From: Geothermovivens sp964644845
GTDB taxonomy: Bacteria; Zhuqueibacterota; Zhuqueibacteria; Oleimicrobiales; Geothermoviventaceae
Direction of reading: 5' to 3'
Assembly (NCBI GenBank): GCA_964644845.1
Contig: CAZXXS010000088.1
Location: 1-46,891, forward strand
DNA: 46,891 nucleotides
Both the position numbers and the translations under genes were made by a program. Under the pieces are notes generated by a model that was given only the letters and a program-made list of their open reading frames with translations, made no database searches and was not told the DNA's origin. Shown in pieces: positions 18,347 to 26,122 of the stretch. Each line of letters begins with the position of its first letter. Position 1 is the first letter of the stretch.

Positions 18347-18397
18347 GATCTCACCCAGTCTGTGTGGATCCCATTCGGAACCGCGTTTTTCCTCCCC

Positions 18398-18426
18398 AAA
18401 ATAATCACTGGATGAAGCAAAAACAA
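18398..18426 (-). promoter_or_regulatory. probable promoter of the antiporter gene
   Basis: On the minus strand TTGTTT (18426-18421) is followed by 17 bp and TATTTT (18403-18398). The start near 18391 leaves a leader of about 45 nt before the ATG at 18346. Confidence 0.45.
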
Positions 18427-18739
18427 ACGCTAATGCGTGCTGAAGCAGCTTCACCCCAGCGAAGCACGAAGCCAGCCCCGCACGCAGCACAGGCAACGGT
18501 TTAGATGAAATCTCACCAGGCGGTCTGTTCCCGAGCCACGGACGCCTTCACGAAAGCTTGAAGTTCGAGGGAAGAACTGCGGGTATCCTGAGGCCACCGG
18601 CTCAGCTGTAGTTCGGCTCCACGAGGAAACACTGGCCCCACTTCGGACGTTCACCCCGCTCTTCAGAGAATTTGGCAGCAAGTCGGCGCTCCGTCCAGGT
18701 TCCCAAAAGCCCGCGCGTTGCAACCAGGGCCTCCACGCC
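18427..18739. other. gene-free divergent spacer
   Basis: It lies between the antiporter promoter (leftward) and the nucleotidase promoter (rightward). I see no supportable gene or structured repeat. Confidence 0.5.
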
Positions 18740-18768
18740 TTGCTTTTCTCACACAATTTCCCTAACGT
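18740..18768 (+). promoter_or_regulatory. possible promoter of the bisphosphate nucleotidase gene
   Basis: TTGCTT (18740-18745), 17 bp, TAACGT (18763-18768). The -10 is weaker than at the other promoters in the window. A leader of about 60 nt would follow. Confidence 0.35.
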
Positions 18769-18834
18769 CCAATCCCCACCGAGGTGACCCGAATTTTCCG
18801 AAAGGCAGTGGACGACAAGTCAGGGGAAGCGTGA

Positions 18835-19821
18835 ATGAACTTGGAGCAGGAACTGAACGTGGCGATTCAGGCCGTTACCACGGCCGCCAAGCTGTGCGAG
18901 AACGTGCGCACCACCCTCGTCACTGAAGACACGGCGATCAAGAAGGATCGATCGCCTGTCACAATTGCCGACTACGGAGCGCAAGCGTTGATCATTCACA
19001 CACTTCGTCAGGCGTTCCCATTCGATCCAGTCGTGGCGGAGGAGGACACGAAAGATCTTCGCACAGCACAGGGAGCTGGGTTGCTGGCCAAGGTTGTAGA
19101 CAAAGTGCAGGAGGTGGCGCCCGGTCTGAACAAGGCAACCATCCTGGAGGCCATCGACGGGGGTAAGCATCCCGGAGGACGGACGGGACGCTTCTGGACG
19201 CTTGATCCAATTGATGGAACAAAGGGGTTCCTGCGCGGGGATCAGTACGCCATCGCGCTGGCCTTGATTGAGGAGGGTGAAGTCGTGCTCGGCGCCCTGG
19301 CCTGCCCCCGGTTGCCGGAAAACCTGGCAAACCCTGGCGGCGCAGTGGGCCAGGTTTTCTACGCGGCCCGCGGTCAGGGGGCTTACACGCGTCCTCTCGG
19401 GAGCAGCACCGGGCACCGCACCCACGTGTCGACAACGGCGTCACCAGCCGCAGCCGTCTTCTGCGAGTCTGTCGAATCCGGGCATTCAAGCCACGGCCAC
19501 TCGGCCAAAATCGTGGCAAGGCTGAACGTCCAGGCGGCTCCTCTGCGAGTCGACAGTCAGGCAAAGTACGCTGCCGTTGCCCGGGGCGATGCGGACGTGT
19601 ACCTCAGACTTCCCACCCGCAAAGACTACGAGGAAAAAATCTGGGATCACGCGGCCGGCTGGATTGTGGTGCAGGAATCGGGTGGAAAGGTCACCGACAT
19701 CTACGGCAAACCGCTGGACTTTTCGCTGGGTCGAACCCTCAAAGTGAACAAAGGCGTCGTCGCCACGAATGGCACGCTCCACGACGACATTCTCGCCGCG
19801 GTTGGGGCCGTACTCGGCTGA
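18835..19821 (+). CDS. 3'(2'),5'-bisphosphate nucleotidase (HAL2/CysQ-like)
   Basis: This 328-residue protein of the inositol monophosphatase superfamily is predicted to hydrolyse 3'-phosphoadenosine 5'-phosphate to AMP, clearing the by-product of sulfate activation and sulfotransfer. Metal-binding signatures are all present: VAEEDTKDL (about residue 66-75), LDPIDGTKGF (123-132) and IWDHAAGWIVV (269-279). The length and the HPGGRTGRFWTLDPIDGT lead-in match the eukaryotic-type HAL2 branch better than E. coli CysQ, which is about 250 residues. The ATG at 18835 follows AGGGG. The gene stands alone, convergent with the DUF4097-like gene. Activity on inositol phosphates as well cannot be excluded. 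Confidence 0.88.
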   Translation: MNLEQELNVAIQAVTTAAKLCENVRTTLVTEDTAIKKDRSPVTIADYGAQALIIHTLRQAFPFDPVVAEEDTKDLRTAQGAGLLAKVVDKVQEVAPGLNKATILEAIDGGKHPGGRTGRFWTLDPIDGTKGFLRGDQYAIALALIEEGEVVLGALACPRLPENLANPGGAVGQVFYAARGQGAYTRPLGSSTGHRTHVSTTASPAAAVFCESVESGHSSHGHSAKIVARLNVQAAPLRVDSQAKYAAVARGDADVYLRLPTRKDYEEKIWDHAAGWIVVQESGGKVTDIYGKPLDFSLGRTLKVNKGVVATNGTLHDDILAAVGAVLG

Positions 19822-19873
19822 CCCCGTGGTGGAACTAATCCCCCGGGCAAAATCTTCCGTTTCGGTAAACCGT

Positions 19874-19912
19874 CACCCCGAAAGCGGGGGTGGCAAGTCG
19901 ACATTTGTCGAC
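19874..19912. terminator. two adjacent dyads between convergent genes
   Basis: CACCCC (19874-19879) pairs with GGGGTG (19887-19892). Right after lies GTCGACA-TT-TGTCGAC (19897-19912), a perfect 7-bp inverted repeat with a 2-nt centre. Neither has a T run, so they are weak terminator candidates; the second could also be a protein-binding palindrome. They lie between the stops at 19821 (+) and 19965 (-). Confidence 0.35.
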
Positions 19913-19964
19913 GCACCTCCGCCCGACGCGGATCTGCTTTCGAAGTGAAAAATGCACCGCGGCC

Positions 19965-20765
19965 TCAGCGCTTCAGAATCTGAATGCTGCCGTTCACCGT
20001 TTTCAAGCGCACAAACGCTTCACCTTCACCAATCCTGCCACTGGCACGTTTGGGACCGTACTTACCCTCAACCCGGATCGGGAAATCGCTGTCGATGCTG
20101 CCATTCACCGTGCCTGCTTCCACCTCAGCAGACACATTCTCAGGCAAGTAAAGGCGAATCCCACCGTTCACTGTTTTCAGCGTAATCTCCGCCTCAGCCG
20201 GCAACTCTTGCACTCTCGCTTTCACGGACCCGTTCACCGTTCGCACGCTCAGCGAACCCGCAACTTCCCGCACTTCTACCGCCCCGTTGGTTGTGTGAAT
20301 GTTGAGGTCCCCTCGAACATCGAACACTGCCACACGGCCGTTCACACTGGATGCTGTGAGATCCGTTTCCCTCGGCAAGCGGATCCGGAATTTCACCGTC
20401 ACCTCCGGCGGACGCCGACCGAAAATCCAGTTCAGGAAACCGGAACCTTCACGTTTCGGGTAGTCTGGCTCGATCTGAAGGTGATCCCCGTCACGGTCCA
20501 AGATGATCTCCACTTTTTTCAGGAAATCCCTGGCTTCCCGGCTGTTCCGAGCCCTGACTGTGATTTCAGCGTTTACCTCAACGTCCTCCTGATTCCAAGT
20601 CTCCACGGTAATCGAGCCGTTCACGTTCTCAACCGCAACCTCACCACCACTCCGAAACGGAACCACCTTGTGAAATTCTTTGGTGGCCACTGCCGCCAGT
20701 GCCAGGGCCGGTAGAACCAACAGCAGAACAGTTGAAACAGCAAACCTCTGCACACGCGCTTTCAT
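19965..20765 (-). CDS. secreted DUF4097-like repetitive beta-solenoid protein
   Basis: This 266-residue exported protein has a signal sequence (FAVSTVLLLVLPALALA) and then seven T/SVNGxI-type turns: VENVNGSI, SSVNGRV, HTTNGAV, RTVNGSV, KTVNGGI, GTVNGSI and KTVNGSI. The spacing of about 18-24 residues indicates a right-handed beta-helix-like fold as in DUF4097 (putative adhesin) proteins. Its role is unknown; related proteins often accompany envelope stress or anti-sigma genes, none of which is adjacent. GGAGGAG ends about 5 bp before the ATG at 20765, so that start is preferred over 20792. The gene is monocistronic. Confidence 0.78.
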   Translation of the reverse strand: MKARVQRFAVSTVLLLVLPALALAAVATKEFHKVVPFRSGGEVAVENVNGSITVETWNQEDVEVNAEITVRARNSREARDFLKKVEIILDRDGDHLQIEPDYPKREGSGFLNWIFGRRPPEVTVKFRIRLPRETDLTASSVNGRVAVFDVRGDLNIHTTNGAVEVREVAGSLSVRTVNGSVKARVQELPAEAEITLKTVNGGIRLYLPENVSAEVEAGTVNGSIDSDFPIRVEGKYGPKRASGRIGEGEAFVRLKTVNGSIQILKR

Positions 20766-21365
20766 TCGCTCCTCCTCAGCCCAGGTTCTCAACGACTCCC
20801 GCTTTTTTCCACCGTGCTCAACCGGGGTTTACGGAAGCTTCCCGGTGATGTTTCGCCAACCTGCGCCCGATTTCGTCGGAAATCTTGAGCACCAGAGGTT
20901 ACAACAAGTACAGGCCACCACGACAAAAGCCCTAACCGCGCTTTTCGGGTCGGGTGCGCGAAGCTCTCTTCCAAGAATGTCCCTGTCACAAGGTCCGGTG
21001 CCTGTCCCTCCACGGAATGCCTTTCTGGCGGGGCACCCCTTCGTTGCTTTCGGTCCGCGAGGCAGCGTACCAATCCTCCAAACGAAAGGTGGGCCACCCG
21101 CGTCACGGGGAGGCCCACCTTTCCAACGTTACAGCCCCGTGGCTTGTCCACACGTCGGGGACAACCGCTTTGGAAGAATGGCAGCAACCTTTGCCGGTAC
21201 GTTGGTCAGAAATCAAAACCCTCAGCCATTCACAAACAGGAACGAAATGCTGATGCCCGAAGTCACCGTTGCGCGTTCCTGATCCAACGTCGTTTCCGTC
21301 GCGCACCCGCGCGTACACCGGCGGGCCACGGGAGCTCGGTCCACCTCACTGGAAAAGAACAGCCC
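20766..21365. other. gene-free spacer between two leftward genes
   Basis: About 600 bp contain the terminator-like hairpin at 21086-21123 and no supportable gene. The left part must hold the promoter of the DUF4097-like gene, but no clear -35/-10 pair was found. Confidence 0.5.
21086..21123 (-). terminator. hairpin terminator after the outer-membrane protein gene
   Basis: AAAGGTGGGCC (21086-21096) pairs perfectly with GGCCCACCTTT (21113-21123), with a GC-rich inner loop. Read leftward it ends in CCTTTCGTTT. It is about 240 bp beyond the stop at 21366, far for a terminator, but no better one is closer. Confidence 0.5.
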
Positions 21366-22646
21366 TCAGAAGTACATCACGTAGGCACCTCTCCCGCTGC
21401 CAAAGCGAGGGTTCACAATGTTTGTGTAGATCGATCCGAACGTGTAGCTAATTCCGAAAGAGACGAAGTAGGAGTAAGTCGTTGCGAGCATTCGTCTCCG
21501 AAGCAAGACCTCTTCCCGAGAAGCGTTCTTTTTCGGCAGTGAGAGCTGGTCGTGGATCCTCGAAACCGAACCGAAAATCCGGAATGAGAGCCCACCGAAC
21601 AAACGAATCCTTAACTCGTTGTTCAGCTCAAGGCGGTTCTTGCTCAGGTCGTGGAAGTACTGCGACCCGATCAGGCTCGTCTCGGTCGACCCCCAGGGCT
21701 GCTGCAAGCTCAGGGTAATCGAGAGCTGGTGCGCGAACAGCGTTTCCTTTGTTTTGTCGAAAATTGTCTCCTCGTAGTACCAGGTTTTGCCCGCGCTCAG
21801 CGCGTAGTTTACGAGCAGCATCCGGTGTGTAGACTGGGAGTACGGAAAAATGTCGTACTCGATGGCCGGGCTAAGCGAAAAGCCGTGTTTCGTGTTCTGG
21901 TACGTCGAGGAGAAGTAATTGCTCCGCACCCCTGCGGACCAGTGCTCACCGAGGCTTTTCACAACAAGCGATGAAAAGCCGTCACCGCCGGATTTGCTGA
22001 CAATCTCGGAGCTTCCGAACTTGAACTGGTCCTCGTTAAAGCTGCCCCAAACGCGGAATCTCAGTTTCCAGTCCAACGTAACCCGGCTCGCAGAAACCGA
22101 GCTGTAGAGGTAAATCGACCTCCGGGACTTCTCACCGTTTGCGTACGTGTTGGTGCTGATGCTGAACACCCAGTAGTTCCACTTGTCCTTTACCTTCTCG
22201 GTCGTGGCTTCCTTGGCGTAGCCGATCTTGAGTTTGTCCGCTACGGGGCTGTAGGCGACGTAGCGCACGAGGCCCAGCTTAAGCGTTTTGACCAAAGCCT
22301 TGCGTCTTTCGTCTGAGGTGGCCGTTTTCTTGGTCACCACCTTCAGGGTGTCGTTCTTTCCCGTGTAGTCCTTGCGTCCGATGAACACGAGGGTGTACTC
22401 GATCCCACCGCTTCCCGTGCGTTGCAGCGTGATGAGCACGTGCACCTGGGCTTCGAACCGGTCGCGAACGTAGTTGACAAACGGGATTTCGGTGCGAATG
22501 TAGTCGAGATCGCAAAAGTCGCAATCGATGTAGACTTTGGGAGCCTTCTCCATTTCAGTCTGTTCTTGCGCTACCGCCGTTTGCCAACCAGCCAGCACAA
22601 GCGCCGCAATTGCGAACGCCCGCAGAACGTAGTCAGTCGCTTTCAC
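21366..22646 (-). CDS. predicted outer-membrane beta-barrel protein, unknown function
   Basis: This 426-residue protein has a GTG start at 22646 preceded by GGGAGG. A signal sequence (AFAIAALVLAGWQTAVA) is followed by a soluble N-terminal part containing YIDCDFCDLDYIRTEIPFV and NYVRDRFEAQVHVLIT, a conserved opening of an uncharacterised Bacteroidota/Gemmatimonadota-like family. From about residue 160 the sequence alternates polar and aromatic residues in strands (SIYLYSSVSASRVTLDWKL, TYSYFVSFGISYTFGS) and ends in Phe (VMYF), as expected for a barrel inserted by the BAM complex. The neighbours suggest no role. The C-x2-C in the N-terminal segment could bind metal or form a disulfide. Confidence 0.72.
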   Translation of the reverse strand: MKATDYVLRAFAIAALVLAGWQTAVAQEQTEMEKAPKVYIDCDFCDLDYIRTEIPFVNYVRDRFEAQVHVLITLQRTGSGGIEYTLVFIGRKDYTGKNDTLKVVTKKTATSDERRKALVKTLKLGLVRYVAYSPVADKLKIGYAKEATTEKVKDKWNYWVFSISTNTYANGEKSRRSIYLYSSVSASRVTLDWKLRFRVWGSFNEDQFKFGSSEIVSKSGGDGFSSLVVKSLGEHWSAGVRSNYFSSTYQNTKHGFSLSPAIEYDIFPYSQSTHRMLLVNYALSAGKTWYYEETIFDKTKETLFAHQLSITLSLQQPWGSTETSLIGSQYFHDLSKNRLELNNELRIRLFGGLSFRIFGSVSRIHDQLSLPKKNASREEVLLRRRMLATTYSYFVSFGISYTFGSIYTNIVNPRFGSGRGAYVMYF

Positions 22647-23328
22647 CTTGTCCTCCCTTCCTCTCCTCGTTGCCTCGCCGACGACCCGGTACAAAAATTC
22701 CCCCGTTTTGCCAAATCCGCGCTCGCGCGAACCTTTTCAGCCCTCGTCCGCGCGAGGCCACCAACGTTCAGCGCTCCTCAGCAATCTCCAGTTCTCGAAG
22801 GGTGAGACGTGCAGAGCAAGAGAAAGGTTACAGCGGTTCCGAAAAATCCTCGTGCTGGGCCGACTCCCAGTTCCCTTCAGCAGGGCCTCTGGCCTGACTA
22901 CCAGTCCGGAGCAAGGCAACCTGCCCGTCCCCTTGGACGACACCCGTCGAAACGGAGCTTTTCGGCAAGAAGCCCTTCGCTGGCGTGAAACAAAAGCCGC
23001 GGGCTGGGTCCCGCGAAGAGGGGACTCCGCACAGCAGGCCCAGAAGCATCTACCAGAAAGGCGGGCGCAAACAGCATGCACCTTTGGCCTTAAGCCTGAA
23101 CCGTGCCCAAGAGTCCCGCCTTCCCTGCACAGTGAGGCCAGCAGCGGAAAAGCGGAAGTCTCGGGTTCTCTCCAAACTGTTCGAGGTCTGACTCCCTCGG
23201 AAACCAGGAGCGAGCCTCGTGGTTCTGTCTTGCCCTGGAAACGACGTAACCGGCAGGGGACCAACTCGTTTTTCTGGTGTCAGCGAGTGTTCACAGGAAA
23301 CCCCAAGCATTTGGGTGCACAAGTCATC
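22647..23328. other. long gene-free divergent spacer
   Basis: About 680 bp. A frame open from 22648 runs into the downstream aldolase gene, but the translation before 23401 is low-complexity Arg/Ser/Pro and lacks a start with a ribosome site. A short hairpin CGCGGG/CCCGCG lies around 22998-23015. It should hold promoters for both flanking genes; the one at 23329-23357 is convincing. Confidence 0.5.
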
Positions 23329-23357
23329 TTGACAAATCCCGGCTCCTTCACTAAATT
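23329..23357 (+). promoter_or_regulatory. strong predicted promoter of the aldolase gene
   Basis: Consensus -35 TTGACA (23329-23334), 17 bp, and -10 TAAATT (23352-23357). Predicted start near 23364, leader about 37 nt. It is the best sigma-70-like match in the window. Confidence 0.72.
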
Positions 23358-23400
23358 CCGCCAAAGCTGCAGTGACGTTTCAACACCGGAGGCTCTTCTG

Positions 23401-24081
23401 ATGAACAAGTCCATGCAAATCTTCCAACGCCTGCAGCAACACCGGATCATCGCCTTACTCTCGCCCAAAAGCCCTGAGCAGTGTGTAACCGCTTACGAAG
23501 TGTTGACCCCCCTTGGGGTGACCCTGGAGATCGCTTTTCGATCCAAACCCGCCCTGGAAGGCATCTGGGCTGTGTTGCAAAAGTACCCCGACGCCCTTGT
23601 CCTCGCCGGCACCGTGATGCTCCCGGAACAGGCGGAGCAGGCCATCGAGGCCGGCGTAGCCGGAATTGTGTCGGCCGATGTCATCCTGGACGTAGTGCGC
23701 CTTTGCGCGGAGCACGACGTGATGTGTGTGCCCGGAGGCCTGGGCGACGTCGGCAAACAGCTCGTGGAAAAGGCACGCGCCTACGGCCTCACGCTCGATG
23801 AACTCCGCGAGCACGTACCTTACCAGTGGGTTCACAAGCTTTTCCCGGCTGTCGCCGGGGATCTCAACTTCCAAGGTCTTGCTAAAGCGTGGCGGGGTCC
23901 CTTTAGAGGACTGAACGTTGTCTACACCGGTGGCGTGAACTCAGGGAACCTGCAGAGACTTGTAGCCGGGGATCCAGCTGGCATCTACTGTGGCTCCGCC
24001 CTGACGAAAGCCGTTGACACGCCTGAGGAAATGCGAAAAGAAGCAGCGAAGTGGGTGGAAATCATCCAGAAAGCCGGGTAA
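23401..24081 (+). CDS. KDPG/KHG aldolase family protein
   Basis: This 226-residue class I aldolase of the Eda family cleaves 2-keto-3-deoxy-6-phosphogluconate (or a related 2-keto-3-deoxy acid) to pyruvate and an aldehyde. Seen: TLEIAFRS with Glu43 as the expected catalytic Glu, LAGTVML (69-74), VPGGLGDVG and the Schiff-base Lys146 in VHKLFPA (compare FKFFPA in E. coli Eda), then VYTGGVNSGN and IYCGSALT phosphate-binding loops. The segment between the PGG turn and the Lys is about ten residues longer than in Eda, so the substrate may differ. GGAGG precedes the ATG at 23401. It is monocistronic but only about 4 kb from the sugar/redox operon at 28092-36147, which may supply its substrate; that link is inference. 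Confidence 0.85.
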   Translation: MNKSMQIFQRLQQHRIIALLSPKSPEQCVTAYEVLTPLGVTLEIAFRSKPALEGIWAVLQKYPDALVLAGTVMLPEQAEQAIEAGVAGIVSADVILDVVRLCAEHDVMCVPGGLGDVGKQLVEKARAYGLTLDELREHVPYQWVHKLFPAVAGDLNFQGLAKAWRGPFRGLNVVYTGGVNSGNLQRLVAGDPAGIYCGSALTKAVDTPEEMRKEAAKWVEIIQKAG

Positions 24082-24350
24082 AAACAGAGCGCCTTCTCTC
24101 TCCCAGGACAGAACGAATCGCCCTGATCCTCCTGTTCAACTGCAGCCCTGGCCAACGAAGAGGGGCCAAGTGTCCACGCTTTCTCCAAGCGGCCGCGGCA
24201 CGGTCTTTTCTCTCCCGAGCAAGCGGGAAATCGACTTACGACACCATCTTGCGTTCCAGTTGAACGCGTAGCAATCCCGAGCAAACGGGGGAAAACCTTC
24301 CAGACACCCACATGCCTCTGTGACGCTCGTTACAACCGTTCTTGTCGGCC
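24082..24350. other. gene-free spacer with two hairpin direct repeats
   Basis: About 270 bp without a supportable gene. It holds the repeat pair at 24213-24289. Confidence 0.5.
24213..24289 (+). repeat. 15-bp direct repeat, each copy a small hairpin
   Basis: TCCCGAGCAAGCGGG (24213-24227) and TCCCGAGCAAACGGG (24275-24289) differ at one base and are 62 bp apart. Each folds as CCCG-6 nt-CGGG. They lie after the aldolase gene and could attenuate transcription, but neither has a T run. Confidence 0.4.
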
Positions 24351-24379
24351 TTGCCTGGCGCGCCCAGGTTGGGTAATTT
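24351..24379 (+). promoter_or_regulatory. probable promoter of the beta-propeller gene
   Basis: TTGCCT (24351-24356), 17 bp, TAATTT (24374-24379). The start near 24386 gives a leader of about 150 nt before the ATG at 24538. Confidence 0.5.
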
Positions 24380-24537
24380 GCAGTTGGTAGAGTTTTTGCT
24401 GTCTGATTTCTGTTCCGGTGGGGTACCATGCCAGTGTGTCGCGCACAGGGCTGGACGCGGGGGCGTCTTCATGCCATCAGTGTCAACCACGTGTTTCACA
24501 GTGAAACGCTCGACATGCCAAGTGAAAGGAGGTTGCG

Positions 24538-26007
24538 ATGCGAGGTGTACGCCTTCTCGCGGCGGGTTTGGTGATGCTCCTGCCTGTGGGTGCATTCGCT
24601 GGTCACACGTACGAAGCCACTTACGGTGGCTCTGGCGACGACGTAGCTCATGCTGTGCTCGAAACGCAGAACGGTAAGTACCTGCTCGTCGGGTACAGCA
24701 AGAGCTCCGGCAACGAAACGTGGGACGGATACCTAGTCGAAGTCGCCCCGCACGGCGAGCAGATCTGGCAGAAGTTCGTGGACCTGGGAGGGGACGAGTT
24801 CTTCAGCGACGCGCTGCAACTGGACAACGGAGATCTGATTCTCGTCGGTCAGGCCCAGGTGGCAGGAGCCGACAACAGGGACGCTTTGATCGTCCGGTCT
24901 GACAGCTCCGGACAGATCACCTGGTCGAAAACACTCGGCGGTTCGAAAAACGACGCGGCCACGGCTGTAGCCGCCTGTCCGGATGGAAATTTCGTTTTCG
25001 TCGGGACGACCAGTTCTTTCGGTCACGGTCCCAGCGACGTGTGGGTGGTGAAATTCACAGCCAGCGGCGACACAGTCTGGGCCCGCACATTCGGGGGGAA
25101 CGACCGCGACGAAGGTCGTGCCGTCTGCGTGGACGGACAGGGGAAAATCACCGTTTCGGCCTGCAGCTACCACCTGGGATCTCCGGACGTCTACATGCTG
25201 CAACTGGAACCGAATGCCGCCACCAACTGGATCCTGACTTACGGTACCAGCGGCTGGGATGAAGGCTACGGCCTCACCCTTGTGAACGGACTGGCGGTTT
25301 TCGCTGGCTACCGCTACGTCGGTTGGGGACACGGCCACGACATGCTGGCTGTAGCTGTCAAGGCAAGCGGAGACACTGCCTGGACCGGTCACTACGGCAC
25401 CAACCTCGACGACTACGCCTACGGCGCTGCGACCACCCGCGACGGCCACATTCTTCTGGTCGGAGAAAAACGGTCCAGCAGCTCTGCACCCAAAGATGCT
25501 GTGGTAGCCAAAATCGACAGTAACGGCCACCAGGTCTGGCTCAAAACATTTGCCCACGACAACAGCGAGATTTTCTACGACGCAACCGAGACAAACGACG
25601 GCTACTACCTTTTCGTTGGCTACACCAACTCCCTCGGCGCTGGTCAGCGGGACGCGTACCTGGTGAAGGCGAGCCCGGAGGGCGAGGTAACCGCCGTGAC
25701 CACTGAGTCCCCTACCGAACTCCCGACCCAGTTCCCTCTGCTCTCGAACTACCCGAACCCGTTCAACCCGTCGACACATGTCCGGTTCGAGTTGCCACAC
25801 ACGCAGGAAATCGAGCTGGTTGTGAAAGACGTTCGTGGTCACACGGTGAAAGTGCTTGCACGCGGCAAGCTAAGCGCGGGAGTCCACGGTGTGATCTGGC
25901 AGGGGGAGGACCAGAGCGGTCGGCCGGTCCCGAGCGGCGTCTACTTCTGCGTGCTCCGCAGCAACGACCGAGTGCTGGCGACGCGCAAAATGATGCTACT
26001 GAAGTAG
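24538..26007 (+). CDS. secreted beta-propeller protein with C-terminal sorting/FlgD-Ig-like tail
   Basis: This 489-residue exported protein has a signal sequence (LLAAGLVMLLPVGAFA), then about seven repeats of the type GxYLLVGY...WDGYLVEV...G(E/D)xxWxKxxGG (for example DGNFVFVGTTSSF, DVWVVKFTASGDTVWARTFGG), forming a predicted beta-propeller. The last about 85 residues hold LLSNYPNPFNPSTHVRFELP and GVYFCVLRSNDRVLATRKM, the hallmark of the type A sorting domain of type IX secretion and of FlgD-Ig-like tails. It is probably exported and displayed at the surface. An ideal AAAGGAGG sits 5-6 bp before the ATG at 24538. It is monocistronic, ending at 26033-26080. Confidence 0.88.
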   Translation: MRGVRLLAAGLVMLLPVGAFAGHTYEATYGGSGDDVAHAVLETQNGKYLLVGYSKSSGNETWDGYLVEVAPHGEQIWQKFVDLGGDEFFSDALQLDNGDLILVGQAQVAGADNRDALIVRSDSSGQITWSKTLGGSKNDAATAVAACPDGNFVFVGTTSSFGHGPSDVWVVKFTASGDTVWARTFGGNDRDEGRAVCVDGQGKITVSACSYHLGSPDVYMLQLEPNAATNWILTYGTSGWDEGYGLTLVNGLAVFAGYRYVGWGHGHDMLAVAVKASGDTAWTGHYGTNLDDYAYGAATTRDGHILLVGEKRSSSSAPKDAVVAKIDSNGHQVWLKTFAHDNSEIFYDATETNDGYYLFVGYTNSLGAGQRDAYLVKASPEGEVTAVTTESPTELPTQFPLLSNYPNPFNPSTHVRFELPHTQEIELVVKDVRGHTVKVLARGKLSAGVHGVIWQGEDQSGRPVPSGVYFCVLRSNDRVLATRKMMLLK

Positions 26008-26032
26008 ACGTTCCGCCACAACCGACGGAAGC

Positions 26033-26080
26033 AAAAACGGCACTGTTCTCGCGTGTCTGAGAGCAGTGCCGTTTGTTTTT
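26033..26080. terminator. bidirectional rho-independent terminator
   Basis: AAACGGCACTGTTCTC pairs with GAGAGCAGTGCCGTTT (one G-T pair), flanked by A5 on the left and TTTGTTTTT on the right. It is shared by the convergent genes ending at 26007 (+) and 26123 (-). Confidence 0.9.
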
Positions 26081-26122
26081 GCGATTTCGGCTGCATCCCC
26101 CTGCGCTGTCCCCGGCGCAACG

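Noticed and set aside
22648..23400. N-terminal extension of the aldolase frame
   Set aside because: It is low-complexity Arg/Ser/Pro; the ATG at 23401 has GGAGG, a consensus promoter upstream and the correct family length.
24733..25842. 369-residue minus-strand frame in the beta-propeller gene
   Set aside because: Antisense to a gene with signal sequence, repeats, ideal ribosome site and sorting tail.
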